From the NCBI RefSeq assembly GCF_032362555.1, contig NC_083532.1, forward strand, positions 5,342,501 through 5,406,500: a stretch of 64,000 bases of DNA. Reading direction: 5' to 3'. Source of the stretch: Amyelois transitella. Its lineage: Eukaryota; Arthropoda; Insecta; Lepidoptera; Pyralidae. Below, in pieces: positions 11,176 to 33,400 of the stretch. A model generated the notes under the pieces. The model saw nothing but the letters and a program-made list of their open reading frames with translations. It did no database searches and was not told the origin of the DNA. The stretch's first letter is position 1. Each line of letters opens with the position of its first letter. The position numbers were made by a program, and so were the translations under genes.

Positions 11176-11832
11176 GTAATTAATATATTAATCTTATTTC
11201 ATACATGACCATTCGAAAATTGAAGTTAGTTATGTCCGAAAATTAAATAGATATAAACTGTTTTATCTCCTGTCGTCCCCCACAAACATGGCGGCTACGA
11301 AACGTACTCCATTCGAGCCGTTTCTAATTCACTTTATCTCACAAATCGACGTTATAAAAATTTATGGCTGTCGCGAATCGCTATCTTTTAAGTATCGATA
11401 CGATTTGTATCGATTGGGGAACGTTTGGGTAGTCGATTGTTTAGTTTTAACCGATTTTAAGAAGGATGTGTTCTTGAATTTCTGTTCGTGATCATTTTTG
11501 GGTTTCTGTAAATGTTTTTTGGCGGGAATCCTAACATTAAGTCGGAAGATTTTAATATTCAAAAAATTACCCTTTGAATGTTAATTAATAACCCTTTAAT
11601 TTAAACACACCCATTACGTCTACATCTCTTACGGAGTAAACAGAGTCAATATTACGAATACACAAATACCACATGGAGCTTGGCTTAATAATTAAATAAT
11701 AGGCGATCTCCCTAGCGATTTTTTACTCTCCTTCTAAACTCAGTGTTCGCTTCAACCTTTTGCTAAAATTATAACATCATCTACATGTAATAAGTAACTT
11801 TAAGTTACTTAAATTAAATTAAATTAATTTTC

Positions 11833-11945
11833 AAAATAGGATAGATAGATAAAACTCTTTATTGCACCATAAGAGTAAAACATACAAAACGGCACAAAAT
11901 AGTCAGAGATGGTACAAAGGCGGACTTATCGCTAATGCAATCTCT
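11833..11945 (-). repeat. LINE/SINE-like 3' tail fragment
   Basis: Minus strand: 'gcattagcgataagtccgcc' and an end reading 'ggtgcaataaagagtttta'. Same family as 690-810. Confidence 0.5.
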
Positions 11946-12663
11946 TCCAAATATAGGTATCACTGGTTAGGTACCTACTTACACACACAACTTAGACTAT
12001 GTTTACTCGAGCATTCGAAAGACATATCAAATGAAATATATATGCTTTTACTCAATTATAAATTCAAACATTAAACCCAAACTAATAAAGAAGTGATAAT
12101 AGTAATTGCACCCCAAAATTTGCGACTCTATTAATTTTACTGTTTTATGGCGCGAAAACTGCAAGAAACAAGGCTGTTTGTAATTAGATGCCTTTGTCTG
12201 CGTCGTAAAAACAAATTGTAATGTCTTCATAGACAAAAAAATTAAGTCTCGCTGCGGAGATATCAATGTTCGCGTTACGGTCGGTGTATTTGATACAGTA
12301 ATTACGGTTCAGATTTTCTTTTTTATTTTCCTCTTGCTCCCTAGAGAGGAGCTCGGGGAGCGTTATGACCATAATCTTGAAGTCAGGTTTTTACACGTAA
12401 CGACTACCGTCTGATGAACGAACGAACTCTTTTTGGAGAATCTAACTCATATTGGATCATAGTAAAAACTGCACTAGATTTACGTGGCAATTACCTTAAG
12501 CACCTATTGGAGAGGACATCCATAGGGAAAAGAAGAAGAGACCCTATTCAAAAGTGTCCTTACCGCACGGCATTGTAAAGGTATCAATTCACTATCTGAA
12601 AAAAAGTTACAAGTTTTAATATTTTTTTTTACTTATTTTAATACACATTTTAATTTATTTGAA

Positions 12664-12940
12664 GATGAATGAAAACAGGTTGACTAAGCAGATATACATG
12701 GAGGGTGTGGAGGGAAAGGTCGGAGTGGGAAGACCTAGACGAACGTATCTTGATCAAATTAAGGACGTCCTGGTAAAGGGTCAGGTCAAAAGTACCCGAA
12801 ACCGCCGAGCTTGCATGAAGAGAGTTATGAATGTGGATGAAGCGAAGGAAATATGCAGTGATCATGGCAAGTGGAAGGAGGTAGTCTCTGCCTACCCCTC
12901 CGGGAAAGAGGCGTGATTTTATGTATGTATGTATGTTTAA
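12664..12940 (+). mobile_element. Longest family-B copy: C-terminal LINE ORF fragment
   Basis: An uninterrupted reading frame contains ENRLTKQIYMEGVEGKVGVG, RPRRTYLDQIKDVL and STRNRRACMKRVMNVDEAKE, then the stop TGA and a (TATG)n tail. This looks like the C-terminal end of a non-LTR retrotransposon ORF2 plus its short 3' UTR. No reverse-transcriptase motif is in this piece, so the clade cannot be set. All family-B copies in the window are versions of this 3' end with various 5' truncations, as target-primed reverse transcription would leave. Confidence 0.6.
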
Positions 12941-14627
12941 TTTATTTTCATTTGATCTATAACAGTGTCGAGTCAACATACATTAACGGAAGCACCACCC
13001 CAGCCCCCCAACAGCACCCCTCTCGTAACATTTGTTATTTTAACCATTAACAACATTATAATTGTCACGACGCCGCCGCAACGGTTATTGTTTTAGTTGA
13101 GTGGCGAACATGACTGGCGTAACGCGAACACTTTTTATGACAAATGATTGTGAATATCTTCGTGGTTTTCCGCGAAGTATTTTGGAAATAAGACGTACTT
13201 AGGTATTATTTCAACAATAATGTAATAGAAAGCTGAAGTACAAAAAGAAATACATTATTGAGAGCCAAATGTATTGGCTCTATAAATTGTGATTTTTTTG
13301 GTGATTTTTCATAATTTAGCTATAAAGCTTAACGTGGCATTTTAGTCTTTTCAAGACTGTTGGCTCTTTCTACCCCGCGAAGGATATAGACGTGATTACA
13401 TGTATGTATTTGCTGTACTCCATGTTTTTAAGATTAGCTAGGTACTTACCTATAGGTACCTACTTTGTAATTAATGATCGCTTGGAATTTTTGATGCCAA
13501 TGTAGTAAAAATACCTGATTTTCATTAATAAAATCTTTACTTTTTAATAATCATCATACATTATTTGACAATAAAATAATCGTCATAAAATAAATTTATT
13601 AAAAAGTTACATCATTCCGACGCCGTTAACACCATATTCAAAGAATAAATGAATATTATTGTTATTATAGTCGAAAGAATTTCCTTGATAAATATTTATT
13701 TGACAAGTTGAACTCTATTGAAAATAAAAAGAAATATTTTTTATGATCAAGTGAGATTAAGAGCAGCCACACCCTTCGTCTTAATATAAGTACTTACAAT
13801 TCGTATGACAGCCCAAACCGCACGCTTCATCGGACTTATAATAAATTGGCTGCTTTTCATCTGTCATGACTAGCAGGAGCCGCCGGGTTCCGCTGATATT
13901 AATAACAATAAAAGTTTATGAACAACGAACAAAACGCAGTAACAAATTGATTCTTTGGGCCGGAGGGTGCCCAAATATTTTGGTTAGTAAAAATAAAAAT
14001 ACCTTCTTTTTTTTAATTCGGTTTTTTTTATAACATTATCTACACATCTTTCTCCTACCCATGATACCTGCATAATACTTCCCTTTCGTTTCATACCTAC
14101 TAAACTTTGTTCGTACAAGCTCGAAGTTTTAAGTGTACTTATCTTGACCTGACCTTTCCCTAGAACATCCCCGATTTGATAAAAGATGAAATATTTAAAA
14201 TTAACTAAACCTTAATGCAAAAATTACGAAATTCATGTAAAATGTTTCATGATGGTTACCCCACAGCTTCCCTCGCCGGTAGTGACGTCACTCCGGAAAC
14301 AGGAAGCAGCGATCTGTAGACGCCGAGATGTTTTTCTCCTTTACTCTGCTTGCACACTGAGTCAGCGGATTATTTTTATGTTTATGCCTACCATAGAGTA
14401 CCACAGAGTATATAAACTTTCTTAACAAGTTTATTTTATGTTCCGTGTCTTACATATTGTTGTTATTTTTTATAGAAGGCCTGTGTGATGTTTTAGAATA
14501 GTAACATTCTGCTTTGTCCCGTGAATGTAGTAAAAGTCATCGCATTCAACTAACGCTAACTTTTATATCAGTCTAGAAACAAAGAATAGTGTGTGAAAGA
14601 TGCATGTTCTCTCGCAAATTGTAGAAA

Positions 14628-14865
14628 TCTATACTAATATTATAAAGCTGAAGTTTGTTTGTTTGTTTGAACGCGCTAATCTCAGGAACTACTGGTTCGT
14701 ATTGAAAAATTAATATTTTTGCGTTGAATAGACCATTTATCGAGGAAGGCTTTAAGCTATATAACATCACGCTGCAACTATAAGGAGCAAAGAAATAATG
14801 GAAAATGAGAAAAAAACGGGGAAAATTATTCATTCTTGAGAGCTTCAATGATGCCCAAAACTATT
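14628..14865 (+). mobile_element. Non-autonomous Helitron, 3' end lost
   Basis: Starts TCTATACTAATATTATAAAG and runs to 'gatgcccaaaactattc', where similarity stops before the hairpin. Confidence 0.65.
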
Positions 14866-15064
14866 CTGCTAGTCAATCATACAAATGGCTTCTTTACTTC
14901 AGATGCATTTTTGTAGAAAAAAATTACTAAAAAAAAATTAAAAAAAAAAAACTAATTCAAATTCAAAATTCTTATTCATTCTATATTCCATAATAGGACA
15001 TGCAACATCACTTTATTATTGTCACATCTTTCGGTTTTACAACATCGGTTGACATCGAAAAAAT

Positions 15065-15190
15065 AAGTTAAAACTATGTAAGTTTACTGCCGCTTCCAAA
15101 GCGTCAGTACAGATGAAGCGGTAACAAACTGTACTGCAGCATTTTCTTCAATAACGTCAACTTCACAATTATCCAAACTTGGAATAGAAA
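15065..15190 (-). mobile_element. SINE family G fragment
   Basis: 'ctgccgcttccaaagcgtca' and 'actgcagcattttcttcaat' match the inner part of the 7427-7604 copy. Confidence 0.5.
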
Positions 15191-15414
15191 TGTGGGCGAC
15201 AGAATACATTGTGATGATTAATTGATTTATACGAAATTTATATAATAAAATAATAAAACGACTTGTCTGCAATTTTCCCTTGACTGCCTTTTACAATATC
15301 CGCCTGAAGGAAACGCAGCTCTCACATATGTACATCTTTGCTTCTAAAAACAAATGTGCCTCAATATTTCAGATTTCTTATATAAACCTTCATATTTCTT
15401 ATATAAACCTTCAT

Positions 15415-15655
15415 ATTGTCACGTCTATATCCCTTACGGTGTAGGCAGAGCCAACAGTTTTGAAAAGACTGCAAGTCACGTTCAGTGTATGACTTAATGA
15501 TGGAATTGAGATTGAAATAGTGACAGATTGCTAGTCCATCGCCTAAAAGAAGAAGCCCAAGTTTACAAGCCTATACCTTAATCGCCTTTTACGACATCCG
15601 TGGGAAAGAGACGGAGGCGTCCTATTCTTTTTTTCTCTTGGTGCCGGGAACCACA
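15415..15655 (-). repeat. Family-A SINE-like repeat, full length
   Basis: 'tcacgtctatatcccttacg' to 'ggtgccgggaaccacacggc'. Confidence 0.7.
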
Positions 15656-15772
15656 CGGCACCAATCTTTCATGTTCAAGTTAATCATGACCTGTAATTTT
15701 TTCAGTATGTGGGTACCTACTCTTTCACAATTAGACAGTCTGTATGCTCATAGCTCAGATTAAGACACACAC
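15656..15772 (+). repeat. Arm 1 of a 2-kb-spaced inverted duplication
   Basis: Reads 'atcatgacctgtaatttttt' through 'ctcagattaagacacac'. Its reverse complement is at 17815-17925 with few differences. Both arms sit next to family-A or family-B ends. Confidence 0.65.
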
Positions 15773-17618
15773 ACAATTCTTGAAAAGACTGTTAGCAATT
15801 TTTAAAAGTCGTTATATGTATGGCTTAATGATGGAATTGAGATTCAAACAGTGACAGGCTGTTAGCCCATAATATTATCTTACGATACATCGTACAGATA
15901 TATCGTACGTACAATATAATCCAACACAACAACATTACTATGTATCAGCGCAAGAAATCTCAAACTGTATGTAAATCAAAGTAAATATAGAGGGATTTGC
16001 TCGATGAGTCGTGCGCGCCAATCGCAGGGGCGGCGGCCGCCATGATTTATAGTTTTTTTTTATTTCAGCGAGCAAGGGAAGCGCCTCAATGCAGTCAAGT
16101 CGCAAATGCGATGAATATTACGTTAAACTGTTACGCTATTAGATGTGCATTTGTTAGTAGCGTTTTAAATGTTATTTTTGTAAGGGTTAAAAATATAATT
16201 CCTCGTCCATCATAGACTTAAATGATATTATTAACCACGTCCAGTCGATAACCTCCTTTTTTAAATCTGTTCAATTTTAAAACCTTCTCCTAAGTGTAAC
16301 AAACACTTTCCGAAAACCTTTTGAAAACCGCATCAAAATCGGTTCAGCGAAAAGCGAGAGAATCGCTTACAAACTTACACACATGGAAACGTACATACAA
16401 ACAGGTCAAACTAGAAATTATCTTTTTTTACGGGGGTTAAAAACTAATTATGTTTATGCGATCAACTTATTTCGTTTGAATTCGTTTGCAGTAAAGTGAT
16501 TAACCAGACACGCTGCATTACAGGTTAATTAAGAAGGTTTAATTTGTAAATACCATCACGTTTTGTCATAAAAGACAACATTACCTAACATGTGAGATTG
16601 TACTTGTTGTGTGTGTATACTACAAAACCAAACACATATTCTGTAACCAAGAAATCATACCTTTTCGTAAATTTTCAATAATATACAGTCCACAACACCA
16701 ATAATGATAAACCTCAAGTCTTTTCAAGACTGTTGGCTCTGTCTACCCCGCAAGGGATATAGACGTGATTATTTATTAAATGCACAAGTTCTCAAAGTTC
16801 TTTCTCGAGGATAGAAATGGAAAAGAATACTTTCAGCCCCCTCGTCCGTGGAGCGTGTCGTGATGTATCGTCCTGTTTGTCGCGAGTTCCGGCGCCCAAC
16901 ATGTTTTGGAGCTACGGACACACTTACACACACATTGTTTAACAAATGTGTAAAGAAATCTGAAGGGGTGAGGTTACTCATGGTATAAATGCGATTAATT
17001 TCAGAAAAATGTAGGTAAACATCTGTGACATGGCATTTTTTAATCTGGGAAGAAAAATTTTATACAATAATAGGTACTTATATTTCTTTAGATTTTTTCT
17101 CCTTCTCCACTTAATCTACTTTAAGTACTAGTTGGTTAGGGACCTAGTTCCTATGTACGACAGTGGAATAATGCCCTGGGCTTTTAAAAATCTTTGCAAT
17201 TTCGTAATTCGTGTCTATTTTAATAAAATTATTAATTCCATTATTACGCACCGGCTACGCACGGTTATCATTGTCTATGCATGATAATCCGTTGTGTAGT
17301 ATTAATGTGTTAAGCATACATACTTACATAGGGACAGAAGCAGAAAGCGACTTTACTTTATACAATGACTTCACTTGAATCACTCTTGTTATAAAAACAA
17401 TTGCGTTAAAATCGGTCGTGAAGTTTGAAAAGTCCAAGCATACGTAATCCCAGAGTGACAGACGCGGGTAAGCTACTTTTATTCTAGGTACATAATGATA
17501 GGATACTGCCCGACTGACCAACGCACAGCTATTGATATCCAAAAGCCTAAACTAAACAGCGCTACATCATCCAAGTATCCAACTCCCCAACGTAATTCGT
17601 ATTTATGTTTAGTTTGAT

Positions 17619-17651
17619 CGGATTACAGCCGGCAGTCGGAGCTGTAATCCA
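17619..17651. repeat. Short hairpin
   Basis: GGATTACAGC (17620-17629) and GCTGTAATCC (17641-17650) are perfect inverted arms with an 11-nt loop. Confidence 0.5.
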
Positions 17652-17732
17652 GTTTGGCTTTTAGTTAAATGGGCTGTGCTTTCGTAATTGTTTTAAACGG
17701 TTTCTCGCGCGATTAGGCACAAAACGTTTGAA

Positions 17733-18145
17733 CATACATACATACATACATAAAATCACGCCTCTTTCCCGGAGGGGTTTAAACACGTTATGTGTTAAAC
17801 GTTTGAACATGTGTCTTAATCTGAGCTATGAGCAGACAGACTGTCTAATTGTGAAAGAGTACCCACATACTGAAAAAATGACAGGTCATGATTACCTTAA
17901 ACATGAGAAGATTGGTGCCGTGTGGTTCTCGGCACTCTCGTCTTTTTCCTGGAGGGGTAGGCAGAGACTACATCTTTCCACTTGCCACGATCTCTGCATA
18001 CTTCCTTCGCTTCATCCACATTCATGCAAGCTCGGCGGTTTCGGGTACTCTTGACCTGACCCTTTGCCAGGACGTCTTTAATTAGATCAAGATACGCTCG
18101 TCTAGGCCTTCCCACTCCGACCTTTCCCTCCACACTCCCTTTGTA
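17733..18145 (-). repeat. Family-B copy split by inserted DNA
   Basis: The (ATAC)n tail and 'cacgcctctttcccggaggg' lie at 17733-17778. The rest resumes with 'tttttcctggaggggtaggc' at 17942 and runs to ~18145. The intervening ~160 bp is the second arm of the inverted duplication (17815-17925) plus a family-A 5' end. The 'ggagggg' word occurs on both sides. Confidence 0.6.
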
Positions 18146-18773
18146 TATATGACATCATATTGTATGATGTATTTGATGACATCCATGGGAACGAGATGAA
18201 GTGGTTAATAAGAATAGGTCCAATCTGTGTCTGTAGCAATAGCCATACTAGGTAATATTATGAATCTGAAAGTGTGGGTTGTATGTCTTTCTTTCACTTC
18301 AAAATTACTGAACCAATTTCCATGAAATCTTGAAAACATATAAAGTGGAGTACGGAGCGTAGTTAGTCCTTTATAATCACACACAACAATCTTATGCAAT
18401 TTCATTCAAAATCATTCCCTCGGGAGCTCTCTTTGGTCATCTGATAGCCGGACTGCGCTAATTTAATGAGCAATAACAGCGTATGTCGGGGTCGATGACT
18501 TGTTTATTGGCGGGAGATTGGGAAAGTGGAGATAGGAAAATTTATAGCTCTTGTATTGACTTGCAGTTTGCAATTTATAGTCGATTTGGGGGATTTTATT
18601 AGTTTAATTGCCCTAAAACGAATGTACATTGTCTGTATTTCTTCAAAATTTCATTAAAACATTTGCTCATTTATTTATTAAACATAATTACAAATCACGG
18701 CGGAATATTAAATAGAAACTATCGGTTAGGATTTCCGATATAATTAAACTTGTAAGTTTTGAAAATATTCTAA

Positions 18774-19015
18774 GCGCCATCTATTGTTGAGTAGTCGAAC
18801 AAAAAATAAAAAGACATTGTTAAAATATCCTGATCTCCAAACATGACTGTAACATTTAGTTGCGCCATCTAACGCCGAATAGTAAAACTATTTTAAATTA
18901 TTAGTTTCTCTATCTGAAGATAGATGGCGCAATATCGTATTGTTTTATTTATATCAGTAATAATAGATGGCGCTGTAAATTATTTTTGGTTTCTCTTCTA
19001 AGCAAGAGATGGCGC
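18774..19015. promoter_or_regulatory. Cluster of five AGATGGCGC words (CTCF-like core)
   Basis: GCGCCATCT at 18774-18782 and 18862-18870. AGATGGCGC at 18922-18930, 18965-18973 and 19007-19015. The first two face one way and the last three the other. The word resembles the insect CTCF core as I remember it. The cluster lies just past the 3' end of the minus AKR gene. Insulator function is inference. Confidence 0.35.
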
Positions 19016-19146
19016 GATAAGATAAGAGGCGGGTAATTTTAAATTTGGGTAGGTTACTCTCGCCAAGGATGAGTAACATGAAACAAGGTTAAAATAAAGA
19101 AAGGTCAACAGTAAAACTGAAATGAATTTGAAAATGTTGAAAGCGT

Positions 19147-28783
<9,637 letters not shown>

Positions 28784-29004
28784 CTTGTGCGCACAGACCG
28801 ACGTACTACCGCAAACTGAACTATGAAGTTTTATTATTGTGTTGTGATGTGTTAACTCAAGGTTATAAGCTGAGAGATTGTTGATTGTGGTAAAGTTAGT
28901 TATAAGTTACTTATTCAAGGCAGGTTCATCTTCTCGTTGCTTTAAAATTATAAGAAGTCTTGTGTATTCCTCAATCCAATTTATTGAAGGTTATATAGGG
29001 TAAT

Positions 29005-29262
29005 AGTGCCGTGTGGTTCACGGCGCGAATAGAAAATATAAGACCACTCCATCTCATGGATGTAGTAAGAGGCGATTAGGGATAGGGTTTTAAACTTGGC
29101 ATTCTTCGTTTAGGCAATGGGCAAGCAACCTGCCGCTACTTATTTGAATCTTAATTCTATCATTAAGCTAGACAGCCGAATGGGGCCTATCAGTCTTTTC
29201 AAAATTGTTGGCTCTGTCTACCCCGCGAGGGATATAGACGTGACTGCATGTATGTATGTATA
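29005..29262 (+). repeat. Family-A SINE-like repeat
   Basis: 'tagtgccgtgtggttcacgg' to (TATG)n; moderately diverged. Confidence 0.65.
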
Positions 29263-29753
29263 GGGTAATCGACATTCTCCTGGCGTTAGTACTAAGTAGG
29301 ACAGGAAGCGTTTTCTCCCCTGTGGAGAGGAGCCCGGGGTCAAATTGGGCCTGACCTCGGTTACATTTAAACCTTATGGGTAAACGATATTGACCTGCGT
29401 TACGTTGACCTGACTCTGTGCGAAATTTCATCAAAATCGGTTCAGAAATTTTTGAGTTTTTTCATTAAAAATCATTACTTTTTATTACTTAGGCACATTT
29501 AGATACTTTATTATTGGATGTGATAGAATAGGAACAAGGCATATGTATCTATCATGCGCTTGACAAATGACAATAACCAATTTAAAAAAAAAAACAGTTC
29601 AAAGATAACCCGCGAGAGATATTCACCTGTTATAGATAAAAATATAAATAAACATCGAACTTGGTTCGTGAAGTGAATAAAACTTGTAGTCCAGTACAAG
29701 AGCAAGAAAATCGAAAATCACTTATCATAACAAGTGAGGAATTAAAAGAAATA

Positions 29754-29958
29754 CATACATATATAATCACGTCTATATCCCTTGCTGGGTAGACAGAGCC
29801 AACAGACTTGAAAAGACAGATATGCCACATTTAGCTGTTTGGCTTAACGATAAAATTGAGATTCAGATAGTGTTAAATACCCATCGCCTAAAAGAAGAAT
29901 CCTAAGTTTATAAGCCTATCCCTTAATCGCCTTTAACGACATCCATGGGAACGAGTTA
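29754..29958 (-). repeat. Family-A repeat, 5' end missing
   Basis: 'tcacgtctatatcccttgct' to 'acgacatccatgggaacgag'. Confidence 0.65.
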
Positions 29959-30110
29959 ACACGCCAACTACCGTCACAATACCCACTAACAGAGTCTCTA
30001 TTCTGCACTATGAGAAAGTTTAAAATCAATGTGTTAATGTCACAAAAATTTAGGTGGAATATGTTTCGTCGTCCATTTACCGCTTCTTTAATCAATATAC
30101 ATATTTCAAA

Positions 30111-30324
30111 CTAGAGGCCGCCCGCGTCTTCGTCCGCATGGAAACCTTATCAATCCCGCGGGAACTCCGGGATAAAAAGTAGCCTATATGTTATTCTGTG
30201 TCTTCAGCTACCTACATATCAAATTTCATCGTAATCCGTTAAGTAGTTTTTGCATGAAAGAGTAACAAAACCACTACTGACACACTCACAAACTTTCGCA
30301 TTTATAATATTAATATGATAGGAT
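30111..30324 (-). mobile_element. Helitron-like element, family D
   Basis: Reverse strand ends GGCGGCCTCTAG next to T and starts near 'atattaatattataaatgcg'. Internal 'ttactctttcatgcaaaaac' is shared with copies at 44805-44999 and 53751-53955. This places an element edge ~150 bp upstream of the plus AKR start. Confidence 0.65.
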
Positions 30325-30477
30325 TCTATAGCTTTGCGCTTAGCTATAGCGTATCTTTAAGTGAGAGCGCGCATTACCCAACAAGTTTAACCTGTCACGC
30401 TGCTCTTACGCCGCTCTATACCCGGTCATCGCTATCAGTGGTCACGCCGTGGTCAGTGGTCAGTAGCCTATTACACA

Positions 30478-33400
30478 ATGAAGGGAATACTCGTGTTTGT
30501 ATCATTTGCTATATTAAGCGTGAGTATTTTTTTGTTTTTTTATTTTAGACTATTTATTCGGTTTTATGTTTTTCGAGAAATGTGGTGTGACAGTACGTAT
30601 TTTTTTTTATTTTTTATGAATGGTAATTGCATAGGTAATTAGGAATAATATAAGCTCATTAAAAAACAATTACAACATTAGTGAAATAACATAATTAATT
30701 TAAGGAGAAACAACACGCGAATATATTACCTGTATAATATGTAATGTAGCCATTACGCTGAACGAAGCTGACGAACGTGGTCTTTCAGTCTTTTCAAGAC
30801 TGTCGGCCCTGTCTACCCCGCAAGGGTTATAGATATGACTGATACATATATCGCTCATTTGGTAGAACATTGACGGAATTGCATTTTATTAAATTTTACA
30901 GGAAAGCAAGTTTAAAGTTTGTGGAGCCATATCACCTTGATTATACAAGTTTAGTCAAGTATTTTATTCTTAAACTGTAGTTAGGTTCATATACTTATAT
31001 ATTCCGTATTTTTTTCGTCAAAAAAACATAATTTTAGGGTCTATATAGTCAACTATAACATAAGATACCTACAATTCCGTCATTGTATCCCTAAGGCTTA
31101 GTAAATTCTGCAGCGTGGCCATGAATATTGTTATGCATTTATGACAAAATAAAACAACGCTTTATCAAAATCTTGAAGAAAACTTATTTATTTAAGAAGA
31201 AAACACTAATCAGTCTTTTTGTAGTAGGTAGTTTAAACTTGAGCTTTTACTTACTTACTAATTAAACTTTGAGAATCATTAAATCTTATGTACTTACTAA
31301 ACAATAAGAAATGGTAGTTAAATCACAGCTCAGTAGCTTATTATAACTTGTAATGTTAAACATTTTTATCACTTTTATAATACCTACTAGGTAACTTATG
31401 CATTGAAAATACTCTCATAAAAAGAAGAATAGTATCCAGGTATAATATTTTTTTGAATCAATTCTCGTAAATCTTTTTTTTTTTTTATAGCAATAGGTAT
31501 CTTACTACGGTAAGCGGGTTTTAAACTTATATTTTGAATTTCTTTTGTTGGACCCTTGGATCTCGCTCTCACAATTTTTGTTTCCACTTCTATCCAGTCT
31601 TCATCATATCCATTTTTGTATTTGTAAATTTCGCCATCCTTTTGAAATTGAATTAATTTTATATCATTCGTTTTAATTGTATTTCCTTGAATGTCTTTTG
31701 TAGTATTCAGTCCAATTTCTTCAGTCAAGTTTTTAAGATCGTAGAAATCATCGTAATTCATTTCTTTCACTTTAAACGGATTTCCTATTTTCTTTGCAGA
31801 CCTAATAATCTGAAGGTATTGTTCGGGAACATAGATTGGTCCAGACTTCTTTGCCCTTTTAATAGCCTTTTCGATGATTGAGTGAGCAGTATCTCCCTCA
31901 TTTTGGGTATGTCCTCGAATTAAGAATTTATGAGTAATTGTGATAATTCGTAAACTCTTGACAGCATATAAATACATCGAAAAAATGAATCTGGAAAAGT
32001 AAAAGTGAAATTCAGTTTACAATTAGGTATTTAATTGTTGAATCTCTGAATAGGTAGTAATAAATAATACAAATAGTAGAAAGTATTTAACCAACCTGTT
32101 TTTTTGTTGTCCTCCACAATTGTCAGTATAAAATACAACGTCAGAATTAGGATAATTTTCGGATATATTTTGTAAGAATTTGTACACGCAGGATCCAATC
32201 TCAGTTGATCATAATATTTCTTTCTCAGTTACATAGATAGTAATGTTTTTCAATTAAAATAACTCATTAGGTACTTACGTAATTCGATTAAAATATTTTT
32301 TGGAGCAATAACGACTTTACTGCCAAAAATTATAAAATTTCGTCTTTATTTCCGCCAAACACACACAAAATTTGGGACAACATCGACGTACTTACATCAA
32401 TACCGTCATTGTTGACCCAGAGGAAAGAAAAAAAGATGTCATAATTACCTTTCCGTCGATGTAGCACCAAAACACGTCATCACTTCACGGAGCCCCCCGC
32501 GCAACTGGCCGTTACGGCGATGTTGCCGCGAAATCTTTACGAAAGTTCACTAAAGAACATTGACGATCACGCCATCTCGCGAAAAATAGTCGGAAACTGA
32601 TTTCTGTCTTTGTTTCTCCAAACGTATTTACCACTTACGAGCCGTTTGGCATACTTAACTCAATTTTGAAAAAAAGTGCAATTCCGTCAATGTTCCACCA
32701 AATGAGCGATATATATTAGCATGTAAATACTTCAAACTACTAAAAATAGATTAAATCAAATTAAAACTAAAACTGCTTATTAAAAAGAAAGAAAAAAGAT
32801 GATTACAAACTAAAATTTAATTTACAAATTGTAATGCATGTAAATACTATTGATTCCGTGGTGTTTTTGGTCTATTACAGCATGCAACTGTTATCGTGCC
32901 GAAGATAAAGCTATTAGACGGTAGAAATGTTCCGGCGTTCGCGCTTGGGACGTGGTTGGGGAATAACACTAAGGTATGTTAACAGTTGACTATTTTTCAA
33001 TGACCGTCCATTTTTAACCGCCTTCAAAAAAAAGGTGGTTCTCTTGCAGTTGTATGTATGTGTATACCCTTCGGAAAAGGTTTTAGAAATTTTACCAATT
33101 ACCTAAGGGCTAAATAAAATTGGGATTCTTCTTTTAGGCGATGGGCTAGCAACCTGTCACTATTTTTATCTCAATTCTTTCGTTGAGCTTAACAGCTGAA
33201 CGTGACCTGTCAGTCTTTCAAAACTGCTGGTTCTGTCTACCCCGCAAGGGATATAGAGGTGATTATATGAAATAATAATGAACTAAACTTATTCCTAGAG
33301 TTTGCATCTGTAGAAATTTCTAGAAAATAATCGGGAAGTCACGTTAATGACAAAAGACTATCTACTTATTTAAAAGACTCCACAAAAATGTACTTACTAG

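Larger units (their letters stand above)
7374..19146. other. 11.8-kb intergenic region, repeats only
   Basis: No supported coding exon was found apart from the weak candidate at 9091-9182. The stretch holds family-A, family-B, Helitron and SINE copies listed separately. Short ORFs at 11288-11491 and 16769-16981 have no homology I recognise and no splice context. Confidence 0.6.
28784..30477. other. Divergent intergenic region between the two AKR start codons
   Basis: 1.7 kb shared upstream region. It holds a family-A copy (29005-29262, plus), a second (29754-29958, minus) and a Helitron-like copy (30111-30324, minus). The remaining DNA next to each ATG is short: ~220 bp on the minus side and ~150 bp on the plus side. 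No TATA box can be assigned with confidence. Confidence 0.5.

Noticed and set aside
11288..11491. 67-codon ORF beginning MAATKRTPFEP
   Set aside because: No homology recognised, no splice signals, no similar coding block nearby; chance ORF.
12659..12916. 85-codon plus ORF with ENRLTKQIY...YPSGKEA as a host gene
   Set aside because: The same peptide is found in decayed form at many sites with a (TATG)n tail; it is a LINE-like 3' fragment.
16769..16981. 70-codon minus ORF (MSNLTPSDFFTHLL...)
   Set aside because: Single isolated frame with no supporting exons or motifs, ending in a family-A-flanked region.
18774..19015. AGATGGCGC cluster as a coding or ribosomal feature
   Set aside because: No reading frame runs through it and spacing is irregular; kept only as a possible regulatory cluster.
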